From assembly GCF_916618955.1 (NCBI RefSeq), contig NZ_OU745390.1:1984001-2048000 (forward strand): DNA of 64,000 nucleotides. The letters are read 5' to 3'. The notes under the pieces are model-generated. The model worked only from the letters and a program-made list of their open reading frames with translations, was not told where the DNA came from and did not search any database. Both the position numbers and the translations under genes were made by a program. The stretch is from Pseudomonas sp. Marseille-Q3773. GTDB taxonomy: Bacteria; Pseudomonadota; Gammaproteobacteria; Pseudomonadales; Pseudomonadaceae. The stretch's first letter is position 1, and every line of letters begins with the position of its first letter. Below, in pieces: positions 8,056-16,267 of the stretch.

Positions 8056-8658
8056 ATGGAAACACTGTACATGCCTATCGACTTCAGGCCCGCCCAAGCC
8101 ACGGACGCGCGCGATATCGCGCGCTTCTTTCAACTGACATCGGAGGGCATGGCCGATTACATATGGAGCAAGCTTGCCGCACCTGGAGAAGCTTTGCTGA
8201 GTGTCGGTGCGTCTCGCTATGCCAGGGAACAGGGCGACTTTTCGTACAAGAACTGCCTGATGGCGACTTTCGAAGGGCGCGTCATCGGCATGATGCATAG
8301 CTATGCCTTGCGCGAGACACCTGACCGGCCTGTCGAGACAGACCCGGTCCTCGCACCTTATTCCGACATGGAAATACCTGACACCCTGTACATATCCAGC
8401 CTGGCCCTGGATGAGGACTGGCGCAGCCAGGGGCTGGGCGCCGAGTTTCTGCGCCTAGCCCAGCAGCGCGCCGAGGATTCTGGCCTGGATGGGCTATGCC
8501 TGATCGACTATGCAGAAAACCACGGTGCCCGCCGCTTCTACGAACGTCACGGCTTTCAGATTGTGAAAACCTGCCAGATCGTTCCGCACCCGATGCTGGG
8601 TGTAACCGGTGAAGCCTATTTGATGTATCGCCCTACCCACAACGTGCTCGAGAAATAA
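8056..8658 (+). CDS. GNAT-family N-acetyltransferase
   Basis: The 200-residue protein has a GNAT fold. YISSLALDEDWRSQGLGAEF (motif A, with the acetyl-CoA pyrophosphate-binding Q/R-x-x-G-x-G/A pattern) is at about residues 115-135, and LIDYAENHGARRFYERHGFQ (motif B) at about 155-175. The acceptor is unknown. Start ATG 8056; an in-frame ATG at 8071 is an alternative. The next gene starts 2 nt after the stop, so the two are cotranscribed. Confidence 0.9.
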   Translation: METLYMPIDFRPAQATDARDIARFFQLTSEGMADYIWSKLAAPGEALLSVGASRYAREQGDFSYKNCLMATFEGRVIGMMHSYALRETPDRPVETDPVLAPYSDMEIPDTLYISSLALDEDWRSQGLGAEFLRLAQQRAEDSGLDGLCLIDYAENHGARRFYERHGFQIVKTCQIVPHPMLGVTGEAYLMYRPTHNVLEK

Positions 8659-8660
8659 CC

Positions 8661-9020
8661 ATGACCCAGAAACTGACCGTGTTCCGCGAACTGGATATCC
8701 AACCGGTGCGCGACCTTCCCTTCTTTGAAGAGGTCGTGGAAGGCACCCCGCATACGCTGACGTCGAAGTACTATCACGATGAACAGCAAGGCCGCATTTC
8801 CGGCGAATGGGAAGCCAGCAGCGGAGCGTGGCGCATCGACTACAAGGTCTGGGAATTCTGCCATGTCCTGAGTGGACGCTGCGTCATCGAGCTCGAGGGT
8901 AGCGCCCCCATCACCCTGGCCGCTGGCGACACGTTCATTATCGAACCGGGCGCCAAGGGCAAATGGACCGTGCTGGAGGACATGAAAAAGAACTTCGTGA
9001 TCCTCGTGCCCGCGCACTAG
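8661..9020 (+). CDS. Cupin-domain protein (DUF861/EutQ-like)
   Basis: The 119-residue single-cupin protein has a core from about residue 60 to 115: YKVWEFCHVLSGRCVIELEG and LAAGDTFIIEPGAKGKW. The usual metal-binding His pair is weakly conserved (an E and one H remain), so this may be a small-molecule-binding rather than a catalytic cupin. It follows the GNAT gene by 2 nt and probably shares its transcript. The function is unknown. Confidence 0.8.
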   Translation: MTQKLTVFRELDIQPVRDLPFFEEVVEGTPHTLTSKYYHDEQQGRISGEWEASSGAWRIDYKVWEFCHVLSGRCVIELEGSAPITLAAGDTFIIEPGAKGKWTVLEDMKKNFVILVPAH

Positions 9021-9051
9021 GCACGGAGTCGCGTTGCATCGGGCGACGGCC

Positions 9052-9594
9052 CTACGATCTCGAGGCTGCCTGATCAGCCTGTGTGCCCACACTCGCAAGG
9101 AAAATATCGGTATCCCGATTGCTTCGCAGGCAGACCACGCGACAACCCGACGGGGCCATCGCCACCAATCGCTTCATGGCCTCTCGAGACGAGATTCTCG
9201 TCCGCCACATGAACTTGAAAAACTCTGGCAGGTTGGCCAGCAGTTCCGGGCAGTTGTCCGGCAAGTCCGGTCGGGTTCGACCGTGGTTCAGCACCGTCCT
9301 GAGGAGCACGCGCCAGAATCGAAGCGGCGCCGGGCGATCAATCCAGACCAACATGTCGGCACGCGCCAGGCGGTTGTGCCACGTGGTCGAATGCCCGCCT
9401 TCGAAGATCCAGCGCTCACCGGCCTCGACCTCATGGCAAAGACGCGTCTTCTCCTCCCGGCTGCGTTCGACCCAGCCGGGCTGCCAATGAATCGTGTCGA
9501 TATGCACGACCGGCAAGCCTGTGCGCTCGCCAAGCTTGCGTGCCAGGGTACTTTTCCCGGACCCTGGCTGACCAATGACCATCACCCGCTGCAT
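9052..9594 (-). CDS. P-loop kinase-like protein (FlaR/DNA topology modulation type)
   Basis: The 180-residue protein begins MQRVMVIGQPGSGKSTLARK, a Walker A motif at residues 8-15. FEGGHSTTWHNRLARADMLVW and RPAPLRFWRVLLRTV match the adenylate-kinase-like group annotated as FlaR or topology-modulation protein. It probably phosphorylates a nucleotide or small molecule in the cytoplasm. Start ATG 9594. It is convergent with the GNAT/cupin pair and has no informative neighbour. Confidence 0.82.
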   Translation of the reverse strand: MQRVMVIGQPGSGKSTLARKLGERTGLPVVHIDTIHWQPGWVERSREEKTRLCHEVEAGERWIFEGGHSTTWHNRLARADMLVWIDRPAPLRFWRVLLRTVLNHGRTRPDLPDNCPELLANLPEFFKFMWRTRISSREAMKRLVAMAPSGCRVVCLRSNRDTDIFLASVGTQADQAASRS

Positions 9595-9651
9595 TGAAAC
9601 TCCCTCTCGCCATGCCTGCTGAATGTCGGGCCAGCGATTGTACGCAACAGG

Positions 9652-10368
9652 TTACCGAGCCGCTTGCCGATCTGCCGATGAAGCCTTGAAACCCAGGCTT
9701 CGCATCAGGTCGCGCGCCGCTTCGAAGAACATGTCCCTGAGGCTTTCCGCATACTCTTCGGTCAGACGGCTCACGGGCCCTGAAATGACCAGGGCGCCCA
9801 TGAGTTCCTGCTGTGCCCCGTAGATAGGCAATGCCAGCGAAGCGGCGTGCGGGTCAGTGGCGCCTTTGGAATAGTAAGGTTTCTGCAACGCGATGCCGAC
9901 CTGGTAAGGCGCCCGCAGCGCCTGAGCACTCGCCGCTTCGTCCATTGGCCGCATGTCGCCGGGTTGCAGGTTCATGCGCAGCCGATGGGACGAGTTGACC
10001 CGGTACTGACACATCCGGTACGCGCCATGGCGCACGTAGAACGAAGCGGTCTCACCGGACTGTTCGGCCAAATGATGCAGCCGTGGCATCACATGCTTTT
10101 CCAGGTCGAGCGCCTCTTGGTACACGGCATTCAAGCGCATGACTTCGCTGGCCAGCTGATAGCGCCCATCGGCCATGCGGGTGATGAAGCCGTAGTTTTC
10201 CAGGGATACCATCAGGCGCATGATCGTGCTCTTGATCAGCCCGGTACGTTCAACCAGTTCGACAAGGCTCAGCGCAGTATCGCCTATCCGGAACGCGGTC
10301 AGCACGGTCAGGACACGATCCGCCGATGCCACACCATTCACCGCTGGACGCGGCCGCGCTTTCACCAT
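9652..10368 (-). CDS. IclR-family transcriptional regulator
   Basis: About 238 residues. The winged HTH (residues about 15-75: ASADRVLTVLTAFRIGDTAL, VELVERTGLIKSTIMRLM) precedes the IclR effector domain (HLAEQSGETASFYVRHGAYR, YGAQQELMGALVISGPVSRL). ATG 10368 is spaced 8 nt from GAGG; a TTG at 10374 is less likely. It is divergent from the SMP-30 gene. The motif TAGAATGTCATTTC in this gap recurs before the rraA/dehydrogenase pair, suggesting this regulator controls the whole 10.7-17.6 kb module. Confidence 0.92.
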   Translation of the reverse strand: MVKARPRPAVNGVASADRVLTVLTAFRIGDTALSLVELVERTGLIKSTIMRLMVSLENYGFITRMADGRYQLASEVMRLNAVYQEALDLEKHVMPRLHHLAEQSGETASFYVRHGAYRMCQYRVNSSHRLRMNLQPGDMRPMDEAASAQALRAPYQVGIALQKPYYSKGATDPHAASLALPIYGAQQELMGALVISGPVSRLTEEYAESLRDMFFEAARDLMRSLGFKASSADRQAAR

Positions 10369-10508
10369 TTGCAAAACCTCATAGGATTGATGCCCTCCAG
10401 CGTGCGCAGGGACGGAAAACCCGCATTATCCGCCAACCTTCGGCCCTCGCCAACGGCGCATGTGCATCGCCTGGCAAAAAAAGCGGCCCAGGCTCCATTT
10501 AATGATTT

Positions 10509-10531
10509 ATAGAATGTCATTTCCTTTTAGA
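10509..10531. promoter_or_regulatory. Candidate IclR operator, copy 1
   Basis: TAGAATGTCATTTC followed by CTTTTAGA lies in the 310 bp between the divergent iclR and SMP-30 genes. The same 14 bases occur at 15032-15045 between rraA and the dehydrogenase gene. GAATGTCATTTC is an imperfect dyad (GAAATGACATTC on the other strand), as IclR sites often are. Confidence 0.55.
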
Positions 10532-10679
10532 CGATCAACAGAACGAAGATCGCCCAAGCAAAGGCGATTCAACTGAAAAAATCGGTCGCCTTTCCTTGCG
10601 GTATGATTTATTTTGAAACGGTATTGCAATAACAAACATAACGGACGCCCTACGCGTCCCATTGCCGCTTGGAGCGTCC

Positions 10680-11600
10680 ATGAGTTATTTCGCTGCCCCG
10701 CCGACCGTTGAAACCACGGTCTTTACGCGCCTTCCCGACCACTTCCGCAACCCGCGCCCCACCGCCTGGGCCAACGCCAATCGCCAAGGCCGGGCAATCG
10801 ATTCGTTCCTCGAAGGCCCGTCGTTCGACCGCCAGGGGCGCCTGTATGTGACCGACATCCCCAACGGGCGGATCTTCCGCATCTCGCCTCAAGGCGAATG
10901 GGAGCTGGTGTGTCAGTACGATGGCTGGCCCAACGGCCTGAAGATTCACCAGGACGGGCGTATCTTCATCACTGACTATAAGCGCGGGCTTATGCTGCTC
11001 GACCCGCAAACCGGCGCCATCGAAGCGCTGCTCGATTCGGCCGGCTCGGAAGGTTTCAAAGGCGTCAATGACCTAGTCTTCGCGCCCAATGGTGACCTGT
11101 ACTTCACCGACCAGGGCCAGACCGGACTGCAAGATCCCAGCGGCCGCGTATACAAGCTCGACACCGGCGGCAACCTCACCTGCCTGCTGGCCACCATTCC
11201 CAGCCCCAACGGCATCGTCTACGACCCGCATCTCAACCACCTGCTGGTGGCAGTGACCCGCGCGCAACAGGTCTGGCGCATCCCGTTGGGCAACGGCGCA
11301 ATCGTCGGCAAGGTGGGCGTGTTCGCTCAATTGCATGGCGGCCTCGGCGGGCCGGACGGCCTCGCGCTCGACGCGCAGAGCAACCTGTACATCGCCCATA
11401 CCGGTTTCGGCTCGGTCTGGAAACTGTCGAAAGTCGCAGAACCGCTGCAGCGTATCGTCTCCTGCGCGGGCATCAGCAACACCAACCTGGCGTTCGGTGG
11501 CGAAGACGGCCAGACCCTGTTCATTACCGAATCCGAAACCGCCAGCATCCTGCAGGTACGCACCACCACGCCTGGGCTGCAACTGTTTTCCCACAGCTGA
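10680..11600 (+). CDS. SMP-30/gluconolactonase/LRE family protein
   Basis: The 306-residue six-bladed beta-propeller lactonase type has metal-ligand positions visible: Glu in LEGPSFDRQGRLYVTDI, Asn in DGWPNGLKIHQDG, Asn-Asp in GVNDLVFAPNGDLYFTD and Asp in GGPDGLALDAQSNLYIA. Such enzymes hydrolyse aldonolactones or related lactones using Ca or Zn. ATG 10680 is preceded by GGAG at 5-nt spacing. The neighbouring porter (11645), aldolase-like RraA and dehydrogenase suggest catabolism of a lactone-forming sugar acid or hydroxy acid. Confidence 0.9.
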   Translation: MSYFAAPPTVETTVFTRLPDHFRNPRPTAWANANRQGRAIDSFLEGPSFDRQGRLYVTDIPNGRIFRISPQGEWELVCQYDGWPNGLKIHQDGRIFITDYKRGLMLLDPQTGAIEALLDSAGSEGFKGVNDLVFAPNGDLYFTDQGQTGLQDPSGRVYKLDTGGNLTCLLATIPSPNGIVYDPHLNHLLVAVTRAQQVWRIPLGNGAIVGKVGVFAQLHGGLGGPDGLALDAQSNLYIAHTGFGSVWKLSKVAEPLQRIVSCAGISNTNLAFGGEDGQTLFITESETASILQVRTTTPGLQLFSHS

Positions 11601-11644
11601 AACGGCCCTGTCAGGGCACACAACAATTACAACAGAGTGACGAC

Positions 11645-12979
11645 ATGACCCACGACCCCCTCACCGCCCAGGCGCCGCTCAGCGATGCCGAGGGCGAACG
11701 GCTGATGCGCCGCGTTCTCTGGCGCCTGGTACCGTTCATCTTCATCTGCTATGTGATCAGCTACCTGGACCGCACCAATGTCGGCTTTGCAGCCATCAGC
11801 ATGAACCAGGACCTGGGGCTGACCGCCACCATGTTCGGCTGGGCGGCCGGCCTGTTCTTCTTTGGCTATTTCCTTTTCGAGATACCCAGCAACCTGCTGA
11901 TGCAGCGCTTCGGCGCCCGCGTCTGGATTGCGCGGATCATGATCACCTGGGGGCTGATTTCCATGGCCACGGCATTCGCCACCGGGCCGATCAGCTTCAG
12001 CATCGCGCGCTTTCTGCTGGGGCTTGCCGAAGCAGGTTTCACCCCAGGGGTGTACCTGTACTTCACCTACTGGTTCCCCGGTAAATGGCGGGCGAAAGCC
12101 ACCGCCGCCTTCCTGCTGGGCATTCCGGTGGCCAACATCGTCGGCTCGCCCCTGTCCGGCTGGCTCATGGAGCAGCATGGTGTGTGGGGCCTGAAGAACT
12201 GGCAGCTGTTACTGGTCACCGAATCGATGCCAGCCGTGCTGCTGGGCATCGCCTGCCTGTTCGTACTGGTCGACACCCCGGCGAAGGCAAAATGGCTCGA
12301 TCCGCGAGAGAAAGCCTGGCTGACCCAGCGCCTGGCCGCGGAGCAACACGCCATCGGTGCCTCCCACGGCAATACCCTGCGCGCCGCATTGACCAACCCC
12401 AAGGTGTTCACCCTGGCCGCCATCAACTTTTGCTGCATCGTCGGCTCGATCGGCATTGGCATGTGGCTGCCGCAGATCATCAAGGGCCTGGGCATCGACA
12501 GTGGCGTGGTCGGGTTCGTGGTGGCCATGCCCTACCTGCTTGGTGCGCTGGCCATGACGCTGTGGGCACGCCTGGCCAACCGCAGCCGCCAGCGCCTGCC
12601 CTATGTGGTCAGCGCGCTGGCATTGGCGGCGATGGCGCTGGTGGCGGCGGCCCTGACAGACCAGCCGGTGCTGAAGATCGCCAGCCTGTGCGTGGCGGTG
12701 GCGAGCATCCTGTCATTCCAGGCCACATTCTGGGCGATACCGTCGACCTTCCTGACAGGGCGCGCCGCCGCAGGTGGCCTGGCGATGATCGTCTCGATCG
12801 GCAACCTGGGCGGGTTCACCGGCCCGTTCCTGATCGGCCTGATCAAGGATGCTACCCAGAGCTTCAGCATGCCGTTCTTTGCCGTTGCATCGATCCTGCT
12901 GATCGGCACCTGCCTGATGCTGTGGCTTGGCGATCCAGCCAAACAGCAGACACCCGGCCAACAAGGCCAAACTGCATGA
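11645..12979 (+). CDS. MFS transporter, anion:cation symporter (ACS) type
   Basis: The 444-residue protein has about 12 membrane segments. It shows YVISYLDRTNVGFAAISMNQ at the first helix and FEIPSNLLMQRFGARVWIAR after helix 2, the signature of ACS-family organic-anion porters (hexuronate, tartrate, phthalate and similar). It lies 44 nt after the SMP-30 gene on the same strand and probably imports the substrate of that enzyme. The substrate cannot be named from sequence. Confidence 0.92.
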   Translation: MTHDPLTAQAPLSDAEGERLMRRVLWRLVPFIFICYVISYLDRTNVGFAAISMNQDLGLTATMFGWAAGLFFFGYFLFEIPSNLLMQRFGARVWIARIMITWGLISMATAFATGPISFSIARFLLGLAEAGFTPGVYLYFTYWFPGKWRAKATAAFLLGIPVANIVGSPLSGWLMEQHGVWGLKNWQLLLVTESMPAVLLGIACLFVLVDTPAKAKWLDPREKAWLTQRLAAEQHAIGASHGNTLRAALTNPKVFTLAAINFCCIVGSIGIGMWLPQIIKGLGIDSGVVGFVVAMPYLLGALAMTLWARLANRSRQRLPYVVSALALAAMALVAAALTDQPVLKIASLCVAVASILSFQATFWAIPSTFLTGRAAAGGLAMIVSIGNLGGFTGPFLIGLIKDATQSFSMPFFAVASILLIGTCLMLWLGDPAKQQTPGQQGQTA

Positions 12980-12983
12980 CAGG

Positions 12984-14210
12984 TCAGCGGCAGCGGCGCA
13001 TGCCGTATTGACCCAGCAGCCCGGTCACCAGGAGCACGCCGGCGATTCCCAAGGTCGCCGGCGCACCCCAGCGGGCCGCGATCAGGCCCGCCGCCATACC
13101 GCCCAGTGCCTCGAAGCCGAAGCGCATGGCAATATAGAAGGCAATCACCCGGCCACGCAAATGGCTTGGCGCAGCGCTTTGCAGCTGCATGTTGGTACTC
13201 ACATTGCTGAGCGTGATGCCGAAACCGAGAACCCCCAGCGCCACCAGCGCCAGTGGCAGTGCCCCCGCCCCCCACAGGCCGACCAGGGCAGCCGCACACA
13301 GCAGTGCGCCGGCATCGGTGAACTGGCGCAGCCGTGGTAATGCACCGCCCACCGCCAGCACCAGGGTTGCCACGAACGCGCCCGCGCCCGCCGCCCCCCA
13401 CAACCAGCCAAGTATGCGCGCGTCGCCGGCGAACACCGACTTGGCGAGGATCGGCAGCAGTGCTGCATAACAGGATGCCAGCAGGTTGACCATGATCACG
13501 TTGACCAGCAACTGACGCACATGGCGCGTCTGCCACATGTACGCCAGCCCCTCGCGGAACACTTGGGCAGTCGAGCCACTGGCCCTTGGCCCAGCGCTGC
13601 CACGCACCTTCAGCAGGCCACCGAGCAAGGCCAGGAAGGCCACTGCAGTCAGGGCGAAACAGGCTGCCTCGCCGGCCAGGGCAATCAGCCCACCGGCCAA
13701 CGGCGGGCCGACGAACCTGGCGGCATTGATCAACATGGCATTGAGCACCAGCGCATTCGGCAGGTCTGCCGGTTCGTCGACGAAACTGCCGATCAGCGCC
13801 TGGCGCAAAGGCGTCTCCAAGGCATTGAGCAAGCCAAGCAGCAAGGCCATGACGGCGATGAAGGGGCCATCGACCCAGTCCTGCCAGGTCGCCACCGCCA
13901 GCACCAGCGACTGCACGATCAGCAGCAGCTGCACGTTGATCAGCAAGCGGCGCTTGTCGTGCCGGTCGATCCAGGCACCTGCCAATGGGCCGATGAACAG
14001 CTGCGGCGCCAGCGAAAGAAAGGTGATCAGCCCCAGCAGCACGGCGGAGCCGGTCAAGTGGTAGGCCAGCCAGGCCAGTGCAACCTGCTGCACCCATTTG
14101 CCTAGCGTGGAGACGCCCTGGCCAGCGAAATAGATCTGGAAATTGCGGTGGGCAAGTGCGCGCACTGCGCTTGGCCAGCGCCTGGGATGCGGTGACGATG
14201 AATCGGACAA
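12984..14210 (-). CDS. MFS transporter (EntS/MFS_3-like exporter)
   Basis: The 408-residue protein has about 12 membrane helices. LAHRNFQIYFAGQGVSTLGK at the N-terminus and GAWIDRHDKRRLLI in the loop after helix 2 are typical of the enterobactin-exporter-like MFS_3 family. The start is a TTG at 14210, since no ATG lies close to the conserved N-terminus. Its 3' end meets the convergent ACS porter with a 4-nt gap. It may export a by-product or be unrelated to the surrounding catabolic genes. Confidence 0.87.
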   Translation of the reverse strand: MSDSSSPHPRRWPSAVRALAHRNFQIYFAGQGVSTLGKWVQQVALAWLAYHLTGSAVLLGLITFLSLAPQLFIGPLAGAWIDRHDKRRLLINVQLLLIVQSLVLAVATWQDWVDGPFIAVMALLLGLLNALETPLRQALIGSFVDEPADLPNALVLNAMLINAARFVGPPLAGGLIALAGEAACFALTAVAFLALLGGLLKVRGSAGPRASGSTAQVFREGLAYMWQTRHVRQLLVNVIMVNLLASCYAALLPILAKSVFAGDARILGWLWGAAGAGAFVATLVLAVGGALPRLRQFTDAGALLCAAALVGLWGAGALPLALVALGVLGFGITLSNVSTNMQLQSAAPSHLRGRVIAFYIAMRFGFEALGGMAAGLIAARWGAPATLGIAGVLLVTGLLGQYGMRRCR

Positions 14211-14257
14211 GTCTGTGAGCTCTCTATGGGCCTACGGCCGACACCGATCCATCAGCC

Positions 14258-14286
14258 GCTGCGCACCCCATCGCAAGGTGCGCAGC
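14258..14286 (-). terminator. Stem-loop downstream of the rraA-like gene
   Basis: GCTGCGCACC (14258-14267) pairs perfectly with GGTGCGCAGC (14277-14286) around a 9-nt loop, 11 nt after the rraA stop codon. There is no T-run, so termination is inferred from position and stem strength only. Confidence 0.5.
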
Positions 14287-14296
14287 TCATGCTGGA

Positions 14297-14974
14297 TCAG
14301 GCTGGCAGCAGGCAGCCTTTGTTCTTCAAGGACTCCAGGACCCAGGAGCGGTCATTGGTGCCTTGGGCAATTTTTTCCATCTGCGCGGTTTCGGCAGCGT
14401 GCTTGGCCGTTGCGCCCGCATACACCTCGGCGACGTGCTCGTAAGGCACGCACAGCAGGCCATCGGCATCACCAATCACCAGGTCACCTGGCTCGATCAC
14501 CATACCATCGATGGCGATCGGCACGTTGATCTCGCCCGGGCCGTCCTTGTATGGGCCGCGGTGCGAAACACCGGCAGCGAACAGCGGGAAGTCGCCCGAG
14601 CCGATGTAGGCCGCATCGCGAATCGCGCCGTTGATGACGATACCGGCCACGCCACGCTTGACCGCGTAGGCCACCATCATTTCGCCAATCAGGGCGTTGG
14701 TCAGGTCGCCGCCGGCGTCGACCACGATCACATCACCCGGCTGAGCGATGTCGATCGCGTAGTGCAGCATGAGGTTGTCACCTGGGCGGGCCTTGACCGT
14801 AAGGGCCGGGCCGCACAGCCCGCCTTCGCGGTGCATGGGGCGCAGGCGGGCACCACCCGCAGTCATGCGGTTCATCGAGTCACTGACATTGGCCACCGGA
14901 ACCTCACGGTAACGTGCAACCCACTCATCCCCGACTTTACGTGCGCGCTCAAGCACTTGGAAGCCAATGCTCAT
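14297..14974 (-). CDS. RraA-family protein, likely HMG/CHA-type aldolase or oxaloacetate decarboxylase
   Basis: The 225-residue protein has the RraA fold: VPVANVSDSMNRM near residue 30, GDVIVVDAGGDLTNALIGEM, and the GAIRDAAYIG segment carrying the conserved Arg-Asp that in HMG/CHA aldolases binds substrate and metal. True RraA (RNase E inhibitor) is shorter, so a catabolic aldolase or decarboxylase is more likely. AGAGAGG precedes ATG 14974. It is divergent from the 2-hydroxyacid dehydrogenase gene across a gap with the candidate IclR site. Confidence 0.85.
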   Translation of the reverse strand: MSIGFQVLERARKVGDEWVARYREVPVANVSDSMNRMTAGGARLRPMHREGGLCGPALTVKARPGDNLMLHYAIDIAQPGDVIVVDAGGDLTNALIGEMMVAYAVKRGVAGIVINGAIRDAAYIGSGDFPLFAAGVSHRGPYKDGPGEINVPIAIDGMVIEPGDLVIGDADGLLCVPYEHVAEVYAGATAKHAAETAQMEKIAQGTNDRSWVLESLKNKGCLLPA

Positions 14975-15000
14975 GTGACATACCTCTCTTGGTGTTATTC

Positions 15001-15050
15001 GAATGTCATCGGCCGTAGCCGAGCCTGTTTTTAGAATGTCATTTCATTTG
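15001..15050. promoter_or_regulatory. Candidate IclR operator, copy 2
   Basis: TAGAATGTCATTTC (15032-15045) repeats the motif found before the SMP-30 gene, and GAATGTCAT appears again at 15001-15009. All lie in the 231 bp between the divergent rraA-like and dehydrogenase genes. A related ACATTTCATTATG occurs near 15121. Confidence 0.55.
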
Positions 15051-15205
15051 AATCGATGCAATTGGTATTTGAACGCTCACGACGCACCAAAACAAGGCGA
15101 GTACATATTTTCTTGCAACGACATTTCATTATGATAGGGTTTAGCCCATTGCCGCAGATGAGCGGCAGACTGCCCTGAAACGCATCCGACAAGAACAAGG
15201 TATCC

Positions 15206-16186
15206 ATGATGTCCCGAACCATTCTGCTGACCGGCCCCGAGCTTGCCGCCGAGGCCATGAACCTTGCCGCCGAACAGGGCGTGAGGGTCGTCCCGACCAC
15301 GCCCTACCTGCCGGCCGAAGAGCTGGAAGCCATCATTCGCAAGGAACAGCCCGACGCCATCGTTGTCCGCCAGGGCAGCCTGACCCGCGCCATGATCGAG
15401 GCATCGCCCAAGCTGAAAGTGATCGCCAAGCACGGTGTGGGCTACAACACCATCGATATCCAGGCCGCCGCGGACCGCGGCATCCCGGTATCGATCGCCG
15501 TGGGCGCAAATGCCCAGTCGGTCGCCGAGCTGGCCTTCGCCCTGATGTTCAGCGTGGCTCGGCAAACGGCCTTGCTGGATGCGCGCATGCGTGACGGGCA
15601 TTGGGACAAGGCCTCGGCCAACGGCATCGAGCTGTCGGGCAAGACCCTGGGCCTGGTCGGCCTGGGCTCGATCGGCGGTATCCTGATGGACCTGGTGGCG
15701 CCGTTGCGCATGCAGGTCAAGGTGTACGACCCCTATCTCAAGCAGTTGCCGGCGCGCCCGCATGTCGAACGTGAAGAAGACTTCGATCGCCTGCTGGCGG
15801 AAAGCGATATCATCAGCCTGCATTGCCCGCTGACCGAGACCAACCGCAACCTGATCGGCGCTGCGCAGTTCGCGCGCATGCGCCCAGGCGCGATCCTGAT
15901 CAACACCGCCCGGGGCGAGCTGATCGACACCCACGCCCTGGTCGCGGCGCTCAGCGAAAGGCGAATCGCCGGCGCCGGCCTGGACACCTTCAGCCCCGAG
16001 CCACCGCCCGCCGACAGCCCGCTGTGGGGTCTGCCGACCCTTGTCGCCACGCCGCATGTCGGCGCCAACACCAGCGAAGCCCGTGAGCGTGTAGGCCTGG
16101 TAGCGCTGCAACAGGTTCTCGATGTCTGGGCGGGCAAGGCGCTGGATCCGCGTTGCGTGGTCAACCGCCACCTGTTCGCCAGCTGA
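15206..16186 (+). CDS. D-isomer-specific 2-hydroxyacid dehydrogenase (SerA-like)
   Basis: The 326-residue NAD(P)-dependent dehydrogenase has the Rossmann motif GLVGLGSIGG at about residue 150 and the catalytic triad Arg (LINTARGELIDT), Glu (FSPEPPPADSPLW) and His (LVATPHVGAN). It interconverts a 2-keto acid and a D-2-hydroxy acid in the cytoplasm. It is divergent from the rraA-like gene and followed by an MFS porter, fitting a pathway that oxidises a hydroxy acid then cleaves or decarboxylates it. Phosphoglycerate specificity is unlikely because the ACT domain is absent. Confidence 0.9.
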   Translation: MMSRTILLTGPELAAEAMNLAAEQGVRVVPTTPYLPAEELEAIIRKEQPDAIVVRQGSLTRAMIEASPKLKVIAKHGVGYNTIDIQAAADRGIPVSIAVGANAQSVAELAFALMFSVARQTALLDARMRDGHWDKASANGIELSGKTLGLVGLGSIGGILMDLVAPLRMQVKVYDPYLKQLPARPHVEREEDFDRLLAESDIISLHCPLTETNRNLIGAAQFARMRPGAILINTARGELIDTHALVAALSERRIAGAGLDTFSPEPPPADSPLWGLPTLVATPHVGANTSEARERVGLVALQQVLDVWAGKALDPRCVVNRHLFAS

Positions 16187-16267
16187 TTGCGAGCCCCGCG
16201 CGCCGCTTCACGGGAAGGGGCGCGTTCACCGCGCATCACTCCAGAAAAAAAACAATCGGAGAGCACC

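Noticed and set aside
8066..8396. TGTACA sequences in the GNAT gene (also in the merR and chalcone-isomerase-like genes)
   Set aside because: They are single boxes within coding sequence, mostly Leu-Tyr or Val-Tyr codons, without an N12 partner.
12601..14097. A 498-codon minus-strand frame overlapping both MFS genes
   Set aside because: It is a frame-shifted reading of the EntS-like MFS gene continued antisense to the ACS porter. It has no domain of its own.
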